From a virus, in the IMG/VR virus record IMGVR_UViG_3300046683_000394, positions 1 to 51,052 of that record: 51,052 nucleotides of DNA. The stretch is one strand, 5' to 3'. A program made the position numbers and the translations under genes. Below the pieces are notes generated by a model, which made no database searches, was not told where the DNA came from, and was given only the letters and a program-made list of their open reading frames with translations. Positions 34,567-42,069 of this stretch are shown here, one piece after another (positions within the stretch are counted from its first letter, which is position 1; each line of letters starts with the position of its first letter).

Positions 34567-35307
34567 TTAACCTCCTACTTGGATTGGGAACCCGAGACCT
34601 GACAACATCGCCGAAACGACCGGGACTTGCCGCATCGGCACCATGACATGAATTACAATCACGCCGTCAATCGGCGGCGCTTCGTTGACGCGGAAAGGCT
34701 GATGCTGCACGGCGGGCACGCCGCCGTTCGTCTTGTTCTTGGCACCCTTCGGGCGACCAATCGGCTTCGCCGTGGTGTCCGTCAATTCGCCGTCCAATAG
34801 CTTGCGCTCGGCAAGTAGGCCGCTGACGGCGGATCGTACCCAGGACGGACAATGGCCGCGCTTTTTCCAGGTGTGCCATTGGCCGCTTTTCACGCCAAGC
34901 AAGGTTTGAATCTCTTTCGTCATAACGCCAAGCTTTTCCTCAAGGCCGATCAGGAACCCGGACGGAACTTGCTCAACGATGTGCGCGCCTTTGGGCGGCC
35001 TCTCGATCTTCAGCGGCCCGATGTTCGGCTTGCGTGGTGCCGCGCCGTTGACGTGTTTGATCGGCGGCAGGCCACGGTCGGCAAGCAATTTGTCAGCGGC
35101 CTCGCGCACGAAGATCGGACATTCGCCAGACTTGACGTATGGGGAATAGCGGCCGACCGTGAATCCAAGCAGGGGCGCTAATTCCTTTTTCGTCATCCCA
35201 AACTTTTCATCCAGCCCGACCAGAAAGTGACTCGGCACCTTTTCAGCGACGCGCGCTCGCATCACCGCAGCGCTGCGCCTCATAACCATTTCTTTATGCG
35301 TTTCCAT
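34567..35307 (-). CDS. Protein with a duplicated helical (HTH-like) domain
   Basis: 246 residues from the ATG at 35307, which has an AGGGG ribosome site; an upstream start at 35358 would overlap the repressor gene. Residues 20-80 and 110-170 are two copies of one domain at a spacing of 90: EKVPSHFLVGLDEKFGMTKK matches EQVPSGFLIGLEEKLGVMTK, and both have a Gly-x-Cys-Pro turn followed by V-R. Each copy has a HTH-like order of helices. A basic linker with AT-hook-like RPKGAK follows at about 184, then a beta-rich end. It may bind two DNA half-sites. Confidence 0.7.
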   Translation of the reverse strand: METHKEMVMRRSAAVMRARVAEKVPSHFLVGLDEKFGMTKKELAPLLGFTVGRYSPYVKSGECPIFVREAADKLLADRGLPPIKHVNGAAPRKPNIGPLKIERPPKGAHIVEQVPSGFLIGLEEKLGVMTKEIQTLLGVKSGQWHTWKKRGHCPSWVRSAVSGLLAERKLLDGELTDTTAKPIGRPKGAKNKTNGGVPAVQHQPFRVNEAPPIDGVIVIHVMVPMRQVPVVSAMLSGLGFPIQVGG

Positions 35308-35321
35308 GTGTTTGCCCCTTT

Positions 35322-35933
35322 TCACTTTGGTCTGATTTCTATGACTTTCGCCGCCCATTCAAGTTCCACGTTTTCCATTGTCGGCCCCATCGTCCAGCTC
35401 AATAGATTGAACCGGCCGCGCGTCCCACGGCGGACCTCTTTCATCACCACCTTACCGTTCTTGATCTTGGCGACGCAGAGCTGGCCGATGCAATCTTCCG
35501 GCACATTATCGCCCTTTCCGCTACGCCAGAAAATCAGCCAACCGTTTCGCAACGGGAATTGTGAATCGCCATCGATGCGAGCGGCAACGCAATCGCTAAA
35601 GCCGAGCGGCTGATTATCGGTCTCGCCGTTGGCAAAGCCTTTGATGTATTTAATTTCGCCGCCCGCGCCGATCCGGCCGACAATCGGCGCAACCCGAGTC
35701 TTGGGCGTGCCGCTGCCGGTGAGCAGCCATTCCAGCGAGATTTGATAAAACTCGGCATAGCGCCGCGCCGTGCTAACGGGAAAGCCGCGTGCCCCGTTTT
35801 CATGCGCCTGATAAGTCGGTTCCGGCACGGCTAACGCTCGCGCCGCGCCCGCCGCCCGATCAAAGCGGCCATCAATAGAACGAGCCATACGAAGCCGTCC
35901 CGCTTTCGCTTCATGTTCATCCGGTCCTTTCAT
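35322..35933 (-). CDS. CI-type phage repressor with S24 self-cleavage domain
   Basis: 203 residues from the ATG at 35933 with an AGGGGG ribosome site. Residues 10-75 are a HTH domain (ARALAVPEPTYQAHENGARG). The C-terminal S24 domain has an Ala-Gly pair at 90-91 as the likely cleavage site, the nucleophile S124 (DGDSQFPL) and a probable catalytic K165 (VVMKEV). It would keep the prophage silent and be cleaved after DNA damage. It faces away from cro across a region with three operators. Confidence 0.88.
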   Translation of the reverse strand: MKGPDEHEAKAGRLRMARSIDGRFDRAAGAARALAVPEPTYQAHENGARGFPVSTARRYAEFYQISLEWLLTGSGTPKTRVAPIVGRIGAGGEIKYIKGFANGETDNQPLGFSDCVAARIDGDSQFPLRNGWLIFWRSGKGDNVPEDCIGQLCVAKIKNGKVVMKEVRRGTRGRFNLLSWTMGPTMENVELEWAAKVIEIRPK

Positions 35934-35959
35934 CGTTTCCCCCTTGGCACAAATCACCG

Positions 35960-35972
35960 ATGCAGTGTGCAT
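35960..35972. promoter_or_regulatory. Operator 1 of the immunity region
   Basis: ATGCAGTGTGCAT, a 13-bp palindrome with half-sites ATGCA/TGCAT and 3 bases between. Nearest to the repressor gene of three such sites. Confidence 0.7.
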
Positions 35973-35986
35973 AACGGTTTGATTCG

Positions 35987-35999
35987 ATGCAAGAGGCAT
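35987..35999. promoter_or_regulatory. Operator 2 of the immunity region
   Basis: ATGCAAGAGGCAT, the same palindrome with one half-site changed. Centre-to-centre distance to operator 1 is 27 bases. Confidence 0.7.
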
Positions 36000-36020
36000 C
36001 GGATTTCTAAACAACCTGCA

Positions 36021-36050
36021 TTGACAAATCCTGTGCAAAAGGCATTGAAT
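36021..36050 (+). promoter_or_regulatory. Rightward cro promoter, possibly leaderless
   Basis: TTGACA (36021-36026) and TTGAAT (36045-36050) with an 18-base spacer. The predicted start of transcription is at about 36057-36058, which is the ATG itself, so the mRNA would have little or no leader. Operator 3 fills the spacer, so bound repressor would block polymerase. Confidence 0.65.
36033..36045. promoter_or_regulatory. Operator 3, inside the cro promoter
   Basis: GTGCAAAAGGCAT lies between the -35 and -10 of the rightward promoter and touches the -10. Same motif as operators 1 and 2; centre 46 bases from operator 2. Confidence 0.7.
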
Positions 36051-36057
36051 TAGGGAA

Positions 36058-36309
36058 ATGTCCAAACCTTTCGATATTGCCCGGTTGCGTCGCTTGCTCG
36101 GCGTCCCAGGCCAGCCGATCAGCCAAGCCCAACTGGCGAAGCGGCTCGGCGGCGTCCATCAGGCTTGTGTCTCGCGCTGGGAATCCGGCGTCACCAAGCC
36201 GCCTAAGACCGCGATTTTATTGATGGAAATGTTGCAGGACGAAGCTATTGGCTTGCGGTCGGCCCGCAAAGACAAGCGCCGGTCAAGCGCGGCCGGGCTC
36301 ACCGCGTGA
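36058..36309 (+). CDS. Cro-like helix-turn-helix regulator
   Basis: 83 residues. Residues 20-55 form a clear HTH (ISQAQLAKRLGGVHQACVSR then WESGVTKPP). It is divergent from the repressor gene and controlled by operator 3. It probably binds the same operators to favour lytic growth. Its transcript may be leaderless (see promoter). Confidence 0.82.
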   Translation: MSKPFDIARLRRLLGVPGQPISQAQLAKRLGGVHQACVSRWESGVTKPPKTAILLMEMLQDEAIGLRSARKDKRRSSAAGLTA

Positions 36310-36595
36310 CCCGCTGCGCCAGCTCACAGCCGCCGCAGGCGGCACACATGCGATCCAACAAATCGGCCGCGCTATGTTGCGCCGCCATATACGCCACCAT
36401 TTCCGGCGTCCGCGATATCCGCATTTCTAGGACATTTTCAGGGAAAGACCGGCCAAGCGAGTCGCGCATGGGGCCGACCAAATTGTGCTGGCACCAATCC
36501 ACGCCGTACAGGCGGCGGAACGATTCCATCATAGCGATCAATAACAACAGTTCAGGCGTTGCCGCAGGCAAGGGTTCGTCTGCCAAGGCTATCAT
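36299..36595 (-). CDS. Hypothetical Cys-containing protein opposite cro
   Basis: 98 residues on the - strand, converging on cro with an 11-bp overlap. Helical, with a C-terminal CAACGGC motif that could bind metal. The opposite frame here lacks protein-like composition. A G-rich stretch precedes the start. Possibly a small gene, or an antisense region to cro read-through. Confidence 0.45.
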   Translation of the reverse strand: MIALADEPLPAATPELLLLIAMMESFRRLYGVDWCQHNLVGPMRDSLGRSFPENVLEMRISRTPEMVAYMAAQHSAADLLDRMCAACGGCELAQRVTR

Positions 36596-36727
36596 CCCCC
36601 GGTCCCCCCCTTTGTCTCAAAAGTCGCAAAACCTACTTAGCACATATGTTGGTTGCATATTAGCCCAAAGTCCAATTGCGGCAAGCCAAAACCCAAGTTC
36701 CCCGAAGTCCCACTAAAGGAGAGCAGC
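36596..36727. other. Gene-free gap before the replication genes
   Basis: 132 bases between the leftward hypothetical gene and the GapR-like gene. No clear promoter or operator is seen. An AGGAG ribosome site at its right end belongs to the GapR-like gene. Confidence 0.5.
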
Positions 36728-37174
36728 ATGGCGAGACGTGCGAAGAAGCAAACCGATGGCGAAACCAACGTGACGCCGATCCGCAGCAACGGGCTGGACC
36801 CCAAACTTACGACCGGCTTTCTCGACCGCGTGCTGAATCTGTACGGCTCACTCGATAAAGAGCGCAGCCATTACATGCTCGAATGTAAAGCGATCCGCGC
36901 CGACATGACGCTGGTCTATGACGAGGCGGCGGAAAGAGGTGTGCCGAAACGCGGCCTCAGATGCGCGGTCAAGAAACGGCTACTTGAACGCAAGATCGAA
37001 GACATCCGCGAGAATCTTGAGGGCGACGATCTCGATAGTTACGACATGGTTTTGCAAGCGCTTGGCGATTTTGGCGAGCTGCCATTGGGCCAAGCTGCGC
37101 TCGCCGCCGCGAAGCCATCGACGCCACCGCCGCCACCGGCTGCGGCCGAACTGGAACAGCCCGCGCTTGTGTGA
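36728..37174 (+). CDS. GapR-like DNA-binding protein (DUF2312-type)
   Basis: 148 residues from the ATG at 36728 with an AGGAG ribosome site. Residues 28-110 follow the GapR pattern: two helices with a kink (LDRVLNLYGSLDKERSHYML, then ADMTLVYDEAAERGVPKRGL, then LRCAVKKRLLERK). GapR is an alphaproteobacterial protein that clamps overtwisted DNA and helps topoisomerases during replication. The last 35 residues are a Pro/Ala tail. It opens the replication module, so a role in phage DNA topology is likely. Confidence 0.72.
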   Translation: MARRAKKQTDGETNVTPIRSNGLDPKLTTGFLDRVLNLYGSLDKERSHYMLECKAIRADMTLVYDEAAERGVPKRGLRCAVKKRLLERKIEDIRENLEGDDLDSYDMVLQALGDFGELPLGQAALAAAKPSTPPPPPAAAELEQPALV

Positions 37175-37195
37175 TTCCCAAATGCGGCGGAATTT

Positions 37196-37741
37196 ATGCG
37201 GCTTCTATGTCTCGACCTCGCAACGAAAGTCGGATGGGCCTGTCACTCGCCGGGAAGCGCGCTGCCGGTTTCATATGGCGTTATAGCGCTTCCGCAAACT
37301 GATGACGGGGACATCGGGCGCTTTCTCGCGCGCTTCCGCGATTGGCTCGGCCATGCCATCGAAGATATGGGGCCGACCGAAATCATGTTTGAAAGCCCGA
37401 TTCTCAGTAAGACAACGAGCATCGCGGCGTTGCGGAAACTTTATAGCCTTGCAGGCATCGCCGAATTGGTCGCGTGGGATTACGAGCTGCCAATCCGCGA
37501 GGCGACGCTATCGGCGATCCGAACGCATTTTATCGGCGTGCGCTGGGCACCGGACGAAATCAAAGGACCCACCATCCGGCGCAAATGGCTCAAGAAGAAA
37601 CTGATAGCCGAATGCCGGGCGCGCGGCTTCCATGTTGCCGACGATAACGACGCCGACGCGCTGGCGCTGCTCTCTTACGGGATTTCGCTGAAGCATCACG
37701 GCTTCCGCCTTGAGGCGGCGACGGCGGGGGCTGCGGCATGA
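37196..37741 (+). CDS. RuvC-like Holliday junction resolvase
   Basis: 181 residues. RNase H fold with acidic residues D7 (LCLDLATK), E66 (MFESP) and D150/D152/D154 (ADDNDADAL), the order seen in RuvC-family resolvases. It would resolve branched DNA before packaging. Its stop overlaps the next ATG (ATGA). Confidence 0.85.
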   Translation: MRLLCLDLATKVGWACHSPGSALPVSYGVIALPQTDDGDIGRFLARFRDWLGHAIEDMGPTEIMFESPILSKTTSIAALRKLYSLAGIAELVAWDYELPIREATLSAIRTHFIGVRWAPDEIKGPTIRRKWLKKKLIAECRARGFHVADDNDADALALLSYGISLKHHGFRLEAATAGAAA

Positions 37742-37950
37742 GCGGGCGCGACGTGATCGGGCGCGGACGGCCGCCGCGTGAAATGGATTCGCTCGGCGTG
37801 CCTATTGTCAAAATTTGCCCGAAGTGCGGCAGCTATGCTTACGCACGCAGCCATCCTTTCAGTGGAAAGAGCAGAATCCTTCGCGCGAATTATTGCAACC
37901 ATTGCACCTGGAAAAATCCAGCGCTTCAGAAAATGGAAGCGGCGGAATGA
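37738..37950 (+). CDS. Small zinc-ribbon protein
   Basis: 70 residues. CPKCGSYAY and CNHCTW form a Cys4 zinc ribbon with a basic loop between. ATGA overlaps on both sides. Such ribbons often bind DNA or act with replication enzymes; the partner is unknown. Confidence 0.75.
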   Translation: MSGRDVIGRGRPPREMDSLGVPIVKICPKCGSYAYARSHPFSGKSRILRANYCNHCTWKNPALQKMEAAE

Positions 37951-38555
37951 CAGAGCTTGTTCACTACGATGCAATGTGCCGCGCAATCGACCTTGCTTAC
38001 AAAGTCGATGAAGTAAAGGACATTCGCGACAAAGCTTTGGCTCTGGAAGTCTATGCGCGGCAAGCGCTGAACATTGACGCCGAAACCCGCGCCGCCAGAA
38101 TCAGAATCCGCGCCGAACGCAAGGCCGGTGAACTTTTGCATGAACAGGAAAAGGCGAAGGGTGGTCGGCCTGCGAAAAACCCGTCGCATCAACCGACAGG
38201 TTTTGAACCCACGAAAACCCTAACCGAACTCGGTATTTCAAGAGACCAATCTTCACAATGGCAGCGGCTCGCCGGGGTCCCAAAAGACCAATTTGAGGAA
38301 GCGTTGGAAACGGAAGACCGGCCAAGCACGATTGGTATTTTGCGCACGGCGCAAGAGCCGCCAGCGCCGAAGCCATTCATGGATAGTATGGCGCTTTGGG
38401 TATGGGGGCGCTTGCTCGATTTCGAGCGAGACAAAATCTTGACCGCCGATCCCGCCTTCCTATTAGGCGAAATGCCGCCGCCGTTGCGCGCCGACGCGCT
38501 GCGGCTCGCGCCCGCTGTGTCGGATTGGCTAAGGAGATTGGCCGATGACAAATGA
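37947..38555 (+). CDS. Conserved-type phage protein near replication genes
   Basis: 202 residues from the ATG at 37947 (ATGA overlap). The N-terminus (HYDAMCRAIDLAYKVDEVKD then IRDKALALEVYARQ) is a long helix pattern I know from many phage replication regions. Residues 75-120 include a HTH-like segment (ELGISRDQSSQWQRLAGVP). It may be a DNA-binding accessory to replication. The end overlaps the next gene by 11 bases. Confidence 0.7.
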   Translation: MTELVHYDAMCRAIDLAYKVDEVKDIRDKALALEVYARQALNIDAETRAARIRIRAERKAGELLHEQEKAKGGRPAKNPSHQPTGFEPTKTLTELGISRDQSSQWQRLAGVPKDQFEEALETEDRPSTIGILRTAQEPPAPKPFMDSMALWVWGRLLDFERDKILTADPAFLLGEMPPPLRADALRLAPAVSDWLRRLADDK

Positions 38556-39012
38556 AGAACATAAAGCGCGCGAAATCCTCCTATCGATCTATGAAGAACG
38601 CCGCTTCAATAAGCGCGTGAGCCCAACATGGCTTGCTACGATGGCGATGACTTCGCTCGATCCGCTGCGGGTATCGCATCCAATTGAATATGCGATGGCG
38701 CATTTGCAATTTCGGCAACTCGCACGGTCCATTTGCGCAGGGCGGTGGGAGAAAGCAGAAGGCGATGAAGAAAAGCAGATCGAATTATTTTCAGATTTGC
38801 AAACACGCTATCCGACCGCGCCCGCAAACAGAGCGGATGATGAACCGGAATATGTACTGCTCGAAGAATTAACCGAAGAAGATTTTGATTTTAACATCGC
38901 CCGGCTGCGTAGCGAGGGCATGGCAAAAATAAAGCACTCAGACACCCTTGCGGCCTACAAGAAAGTCCACCTGCCGCGCCGGGCGGAAACCCCACTTTTT
39001 GAGTTGACGTAA
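38545..39012 (+). CDS. Hypothetical protein of the replication module
   Basis: 155 residues, starting within the end of the previous gene. Mostly helical; acidic in the C-terminal half (EELTEEDFDFNIA). No motif recognised. Position suggests replication or loading factor. Confidence 0.65.
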   Translation: MTNEEHKAREILLSIYEERRFNKRVSPTWLATMAMTSLDPLRVSHPIEYAMAHLQFRQLARSICAGRWEKAEGDEEKQIELFSDLQTRYPTAPANRADDEPEYVLLEELTEEDFDFNIARLRSEGMAKIKHSDTLAAYKKVHLPRRAETPLFELT

Positions 39013-39029
39013 AATGAGAAAGGGCAAAC

Positions 39030-39347
39030 ATGAGAACGGGGCAAATCGACCTATTTGGCGAGGTTCGCAGCCAGCCGCCACCTAAGCCGCCAAAGCCTGC
39101 ATACGATCCGTGGATAGCGATTTACGCGCGCGGCAAGGAAGTGCTCGGCCGATCATCGGGCGGGCAAATTACGCTGTTGCGCAAATTCTATGACGACAAG
39201 CCCAGCAAGGTCATGGCGAAGATTGAAGATGCGGCCGAACATCGCGTGCCGGTGACGTGGCTTGCGGCATGGCTTTGGTCCGTCCACGATCCCGAAGGCA
39301 AGCTATCCGGCGAGACAATACCGGGCGGGTGGGACGCTAACGAGTGA
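39030..39347 (+). CDS. Hypothetical protein before the primase genes
   Basis: 105 residues. A Pro-rich N-terminal part (SQPPPKPPKP), then a compact helical domain (QITLLRKFYDDKPSKVMAKI). The stop overlaps the GTG of the zinc-finger gene (GTGA). It could be a helicase or primase accessory; no family recognised. Confidence 0.68.
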   Translation: MRTGQIDLFGEVRSQPPPKPPKPAYDPWIAIYARGKEVLGRSSGGQITLLRKFYDDKPSKVMAKIEDAAEHRVPVTWLAAWLWSVHDPEGKLSGETIPGGWDANE

Positions 39348-39634
39348 GAACCGCCGCCGACATTTTGGGCGATGCCGGAATCCGCGTCGCCAACATGAGA
39401 CAAGGAAATATCAAGACCCGATGCCCACGTTGCAGCGACAAGAGAAAGCACAAGAAAGAGCGCTGTTTATCCGTACACGTCGCGGAAAAGGGCGTGCGCT
39501 GGCATTGCCATCATTGCTCGTGGTCGGGCGGGGCGTTCTATGATTCGGACGCTGGGGCAAGTGGCAGAAAATTGGTTCCAGAAGCGCGGGATTTCGAGCG
39601 AGACCGTCGCAAAGTACAACGTCTTTACCGGTAG
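39344..39634 (+). CDS. Primase zinc-finger domain, separate frame
   Basis: 96 residues from a GTG at 39344. C27/C30 (TRCPRC) and C55/C58 (WHCHHC) form the zinc ribbon used by DnaG- and T7 gp4-type primases to read the template. After about residue 66 the frame overlaps the Toprim gene by 95 bp and looks like shadow sequence. A one-base shift in the GGGG run near 39531-39535 would fuse it to the next gene. Either a split primase, a programmed shift or an error. Confidence 0.7.
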   Translation: MRTAADILGDAGIRVANMRQGNIKTRCPRCSDKRKHKKERCLSVHVAEKGVRWHCHHCSWSGGAFYDSDAGASGRKLVPEARDFERDRRKVQRLYR

Positions 39635-41069
39635 CAAATCGGATTTCGATGACGCGGTTGTGCCCGATCCGCGCGGCAACATCATCGTCTTTCCGTACAC
39701 AGACCATGGTGTTGACGTGGGGGAAAAATACCGCGTCCATCCCAAGCAATTCTGGCAGCGCGCGGGCGGCAAAAAGACCTTCTGGAATTGCGACGTGCTG
39801 GACGATCCGGCATTGCAGGACGGCCGCTCGGCGCTGGTTATAACTGAGGGTGAAGTAGACGCGCTGACGGCAATCGATTGTGGCTATCCCTTCGCTGCAT
39901 CGGTGCCGGACGGCGCGCCGCCAGTGCCGGAAGACAAGCGGCCGGATGAGCTGGACCCGCTCGATCCGCACACAGAGCAATCCGGCAAATTCGAGTATAT
40001 GTGGAACAACCGCGAGCGGCTGAAGAAGATTCGCCGGTTCATCATCGCGGCCGATGCCGACGCGCCGGGCCAACGGCTCGCGGCGGAATTGGTGCGGCGC
40101 TTGTCGGCGGCAAAATGCGCCTTTGTTCCGTACCCGGACGGCTGCAAAGACTTGAATGACGTGCGCCGAAAGTACAGCGCGGCGAAAGTCATGGAAGTAA
40201 TCAACGGCGCGCTGCCCTATCCGGTGCGCGGACTGTACCGGCTTTCCGATTATCCCGGCACCCACGAACTGCAAACCTTTCATTGCGGCTTCGACGGCTG
40301 GAACAAAATCCTATCGCTGTTCTTCGGTGAGTTTCTTGTCGTGTCCGGCGTGCCGTCCCATGGCAAGACCGTTTGGGTTCTGAATTTGGTCGCCAACCTC
40401 GCGACGCTGCACCGATGGCCGATTGCGATTTGCTCGCCGGAAATGCCGACCGTGCCGCAATTGCGCGACCGATTGCGCCGCTTCTACATCGGGCACAAGC
40501 CGGTTTTGAGCGAGCCCGATCAGATCGCGCGCGCCGATACCTGGATTGAACGGAACTTTGTGTTCTTGGACACAGACCCGACCGGCACCGGGGAGTCCGA
40601 CGAAAACTTCGATCTCGAATGGATCATAGAGCGCGCGACCGACGCCGTGCTGCGTGACGGTATCCGCGTGCTGGTTATCGACCCATGGAATGAAATCGAG
40701 CACGCTCGCGGCAAAATGGAATCGATCTCTGATTACGTGGCGCGCGGCATCCGCATGTTGAAACGGTTCGCCCGGCTCTATGGCGTCGTGGTGATCGTGG
40801 TTGCCCATCCCACGAAGGAAGTCGGCAAGGATGGCCGTCACCGGCTGGTTACCCTGTACGACATCGAAGGATCGGCCGCATGGCATAACAAAGCGGACCA
40901 TGGAATCGTTGTTGAGCGGCGCGGCAATGCCACGACGGTTCACATTCAGAAAGTACGCTTCGAAGAAAGCGGCGCGACCGGAAGCCACGCCATGACGTTC
41001 GACCGCAGCGCCGGGCGGTTCATCCCAGAAGCCGGGGACGATGGCCTTGCCGCAGCTCTGAGAGGTTAA
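39540..41069 (+). CDS. Toprim primase - DnaB-type helicase
   Basis: 509 residues. Toprim domain with E103 (VITEGEVDA) and a DxD at 172-174 (ADADAPG). RecA-type helicase domain with Walker A at 270-277 (GVPSHGKT) and Walker B ending at D381 (VLVIDPWN). This is the T7 gp4/Twinkle layout without its zinc finger, which is encoded just upstream. It unwinds DNA and may lay primers at the phage fork. No phage DNA polymerase is present, so the host enzyme is probably used. Confidence 0.88.
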   Translation: MIRTLGQVAENWFQKRGISSETVAKYNVFTGSKSDFDDAVVPDPRGNIIVFPYTDHGVDVGEKYRVHPKQFWQRAGGKKTFWNCDVLDDPALQDGRSALVITEGEVDALTAIDCGYPFAASVPDGAPPVPEDKRPDELDPLDPHTEQSGKFEYMWNNRERLKKIRRFIIAADADAPGQRLAAELVRRLSAAKCAFVPYPDGCKDLNDVRRKYSAAKVMEVINGALPYPVRGLYRLSDYPGTHELQTFHCGFDGWNKILSLFFGEFLVVSGVPSHGKTVWVLNLVANLATLHRWPIAICSPEMPTVPQLRDRLRRFYIGHKPVLSEPDQIARADTWIERNFVFLDTDPTGTGESDENFDLEWIIERATDAVLRDGIRVLVIDPWNEIEHARGKMESISDYVARGIRMLKRFARLYGVVVIVVAHPTKEVGKDGRHRLVTLYDIEGSAAWHNKADHGIVVERRGNATTVHIQKVRFEESGATGSHAMTFDRSAGRFIPEAGDDGLAAALRG

Positions 41070-41072
41070 GAC

Positions 41073-41381
41073 ATGCCGCGTAACGTCGCCGTTCGCCACG
41101 AGCTGCCGACCGAAGCCGACAAGGCTAAGATGCTGGTCCGTGAAATCGCGATGGATATTGGGAAGGAAGCCGCGGCGCACCTGGAAATCATGTACCCGAA
41201 CGCCGTCAAGGCGACCTCGCGCAACATGCTGCTTTCTGTGCGGAACTGCGTCCACAATGAAATCATCGCGGCGATCCAGGTCACGGACGAAGGCAAGATC
41301 GTTGCACGCCTTGACGAACGCAGAGGGGCGCGGCGCAAGATAAAAGCGGCGTGGAAGAACACCCGCAAAGACCCGCCATAA
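41073..41381 (+). CDS. Hypothetical basic protein
   Basis: 102 residues, four bases after the primase-helicase gene. Helix (ADKAKMLVREIAMDIGKEAA) plus a C-terminal basic stretch (ERRGARRKIKAAWKNTRKD). Probably nucleic-acid-associated. It ends the replication module just before an operator. Confidence 0.65.
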   Translation: MPRNVAVRHELPTEADKAKMLVREIAMDIGKEAAAHLEIMYPNAVKATSRNMLLSVRNCVHNEIIAAIQVTDEGKIVARLDERRGARRKIKAAWKNTRKDPP

Positions 41382-41388
41382 TACCGCG

Positions 41389-41401
41389 ATGCAATGTGCA
41401 T
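41389..41401. promoter_or_regulatory. Operator before the PEP-CTERM gene
   Basis: ATGCAATGTGCAT is a nearly perfect copy of the immunity-region palindrome. Its last T is the first base of the -35 TTGTTT. A second palindrome, TTGTTTC-ACAT-GAAACAA, lies at 41401-41418. Confidence 0.68.
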
Positions 41402-41429
41402 TGTTTCACATGAAACAATCGGCTATCGT
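41401..41429 (+). promoter_or_regulatory. Promoter of the PEP-CTERM gene
   Basis: TTGTTT (41401-41406) and TATCGT (41424-41429) with a 17-base spacer; the start would be near 41436. The overlapping operator suggests control by the phage repressor. Confidence 0.5.
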
Positions 41430-41454
41430 CCGCGCAAACCAGGGGAGAATGCCA

Positions 41455-42069
41455 ATGAAACGCCTACTTCTTGCGACGGCTGCCGCGCTGCTTCTTAGCG
41501 TCCCGGCCCATGCGACGCTGATCCAACGCGACGTGCTTATCAAGGTCACGTCTTTCGTTGACGATCAGGGCCACGATTGCCATGCCAATTGCGGCAAGGG
41601 CGATCTCGCATGGTCTTTCGATCCGGCCGATTTGCTGCACACCTTCGATTATACGCTGAACACGCAGGGGGTTCTTGACCTCAGTGATTTTCACGGTGGG
41701 TCCGGCTTTTTAAGCGGCGCGTGCTTGCCCGATCCGTCATGCGGCGTTTTTGACAATTTTGGCGATGCGGCTGCTTTCCTACTTACGCCCCAAGGCGAGC
41801 ACGCCATTGTCGGTACGTTTTTGGGTGAAGCTCGCTTCGGCTTGGACGTGATAACCAATCAATTGACGGGCGGCGCTTCCGGGGTCGATGGAATAAGTAT
41901 CGACCGCTTCGGGCATGGCGAATGGGCCGGGCAAGATCAGGACGGCCAAGCTTTCCGCGCCACCTTCAGCGTGCCGGAACCGTCAACGCTCTCTGATCTC
42001 TTGGCTGGTTTCTTCTTGGTGCTCGGCTTCGGCGCTTTGACACGCCGCGCCAATGCCGCGCGTATTTAA
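41455..42069 (+). CDS. Exported protein with PEP-CTERM sorting signal
   Basis: 204 residues from the ATG at 41455 (AGGGGAG ribosome site). Signal peptide at 1-20 (MKRLLLATAAALLLSVPAHA). The mature part is beta-rich with Cys at 42, 46, 90 and 96. The C-terminus has VPEPST (173-178), a membrane helix (181-196) and RR at 197-198: the three-part PEP-CTERM signal cut by host exosortase. Such proteins are rare in phages. It has its own promoter and operator. It could alter the cell surface, for example to block superinfection or aid release. Confidence 0.82.
   Translation: MKRLLLATAAALLLSVPAHATLIQRDVLIKVTSFVDDQGHDCHANCGKGDLAWSFDPADLLHTFDYTLNTQGVLDLSDFHGGSGFLSGACLPDPSCGVFDNFGDAAAFLLTPQGEHAIVGTFLGEARFGLDVITNQLTGGASGVDGISIDRFGHGEWAGQDQDGQAFRATFSVPEPSTLSDLLAGFFLVLGFGALTRRANAARI

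Noticed and set aside
36306-36716. Rightward 136-residue frame after cro
   Set aside because: Ser/Cys/Arg-rich shadow of the leftward 36299-36595 frame; no ribosome site.
37969-37981. ATGCAATGTGCCG, nearly the PEP-CTERM operator
   Set aside because: Inside a gene, one half-site broken; encodes DAMCR in a normal frame.
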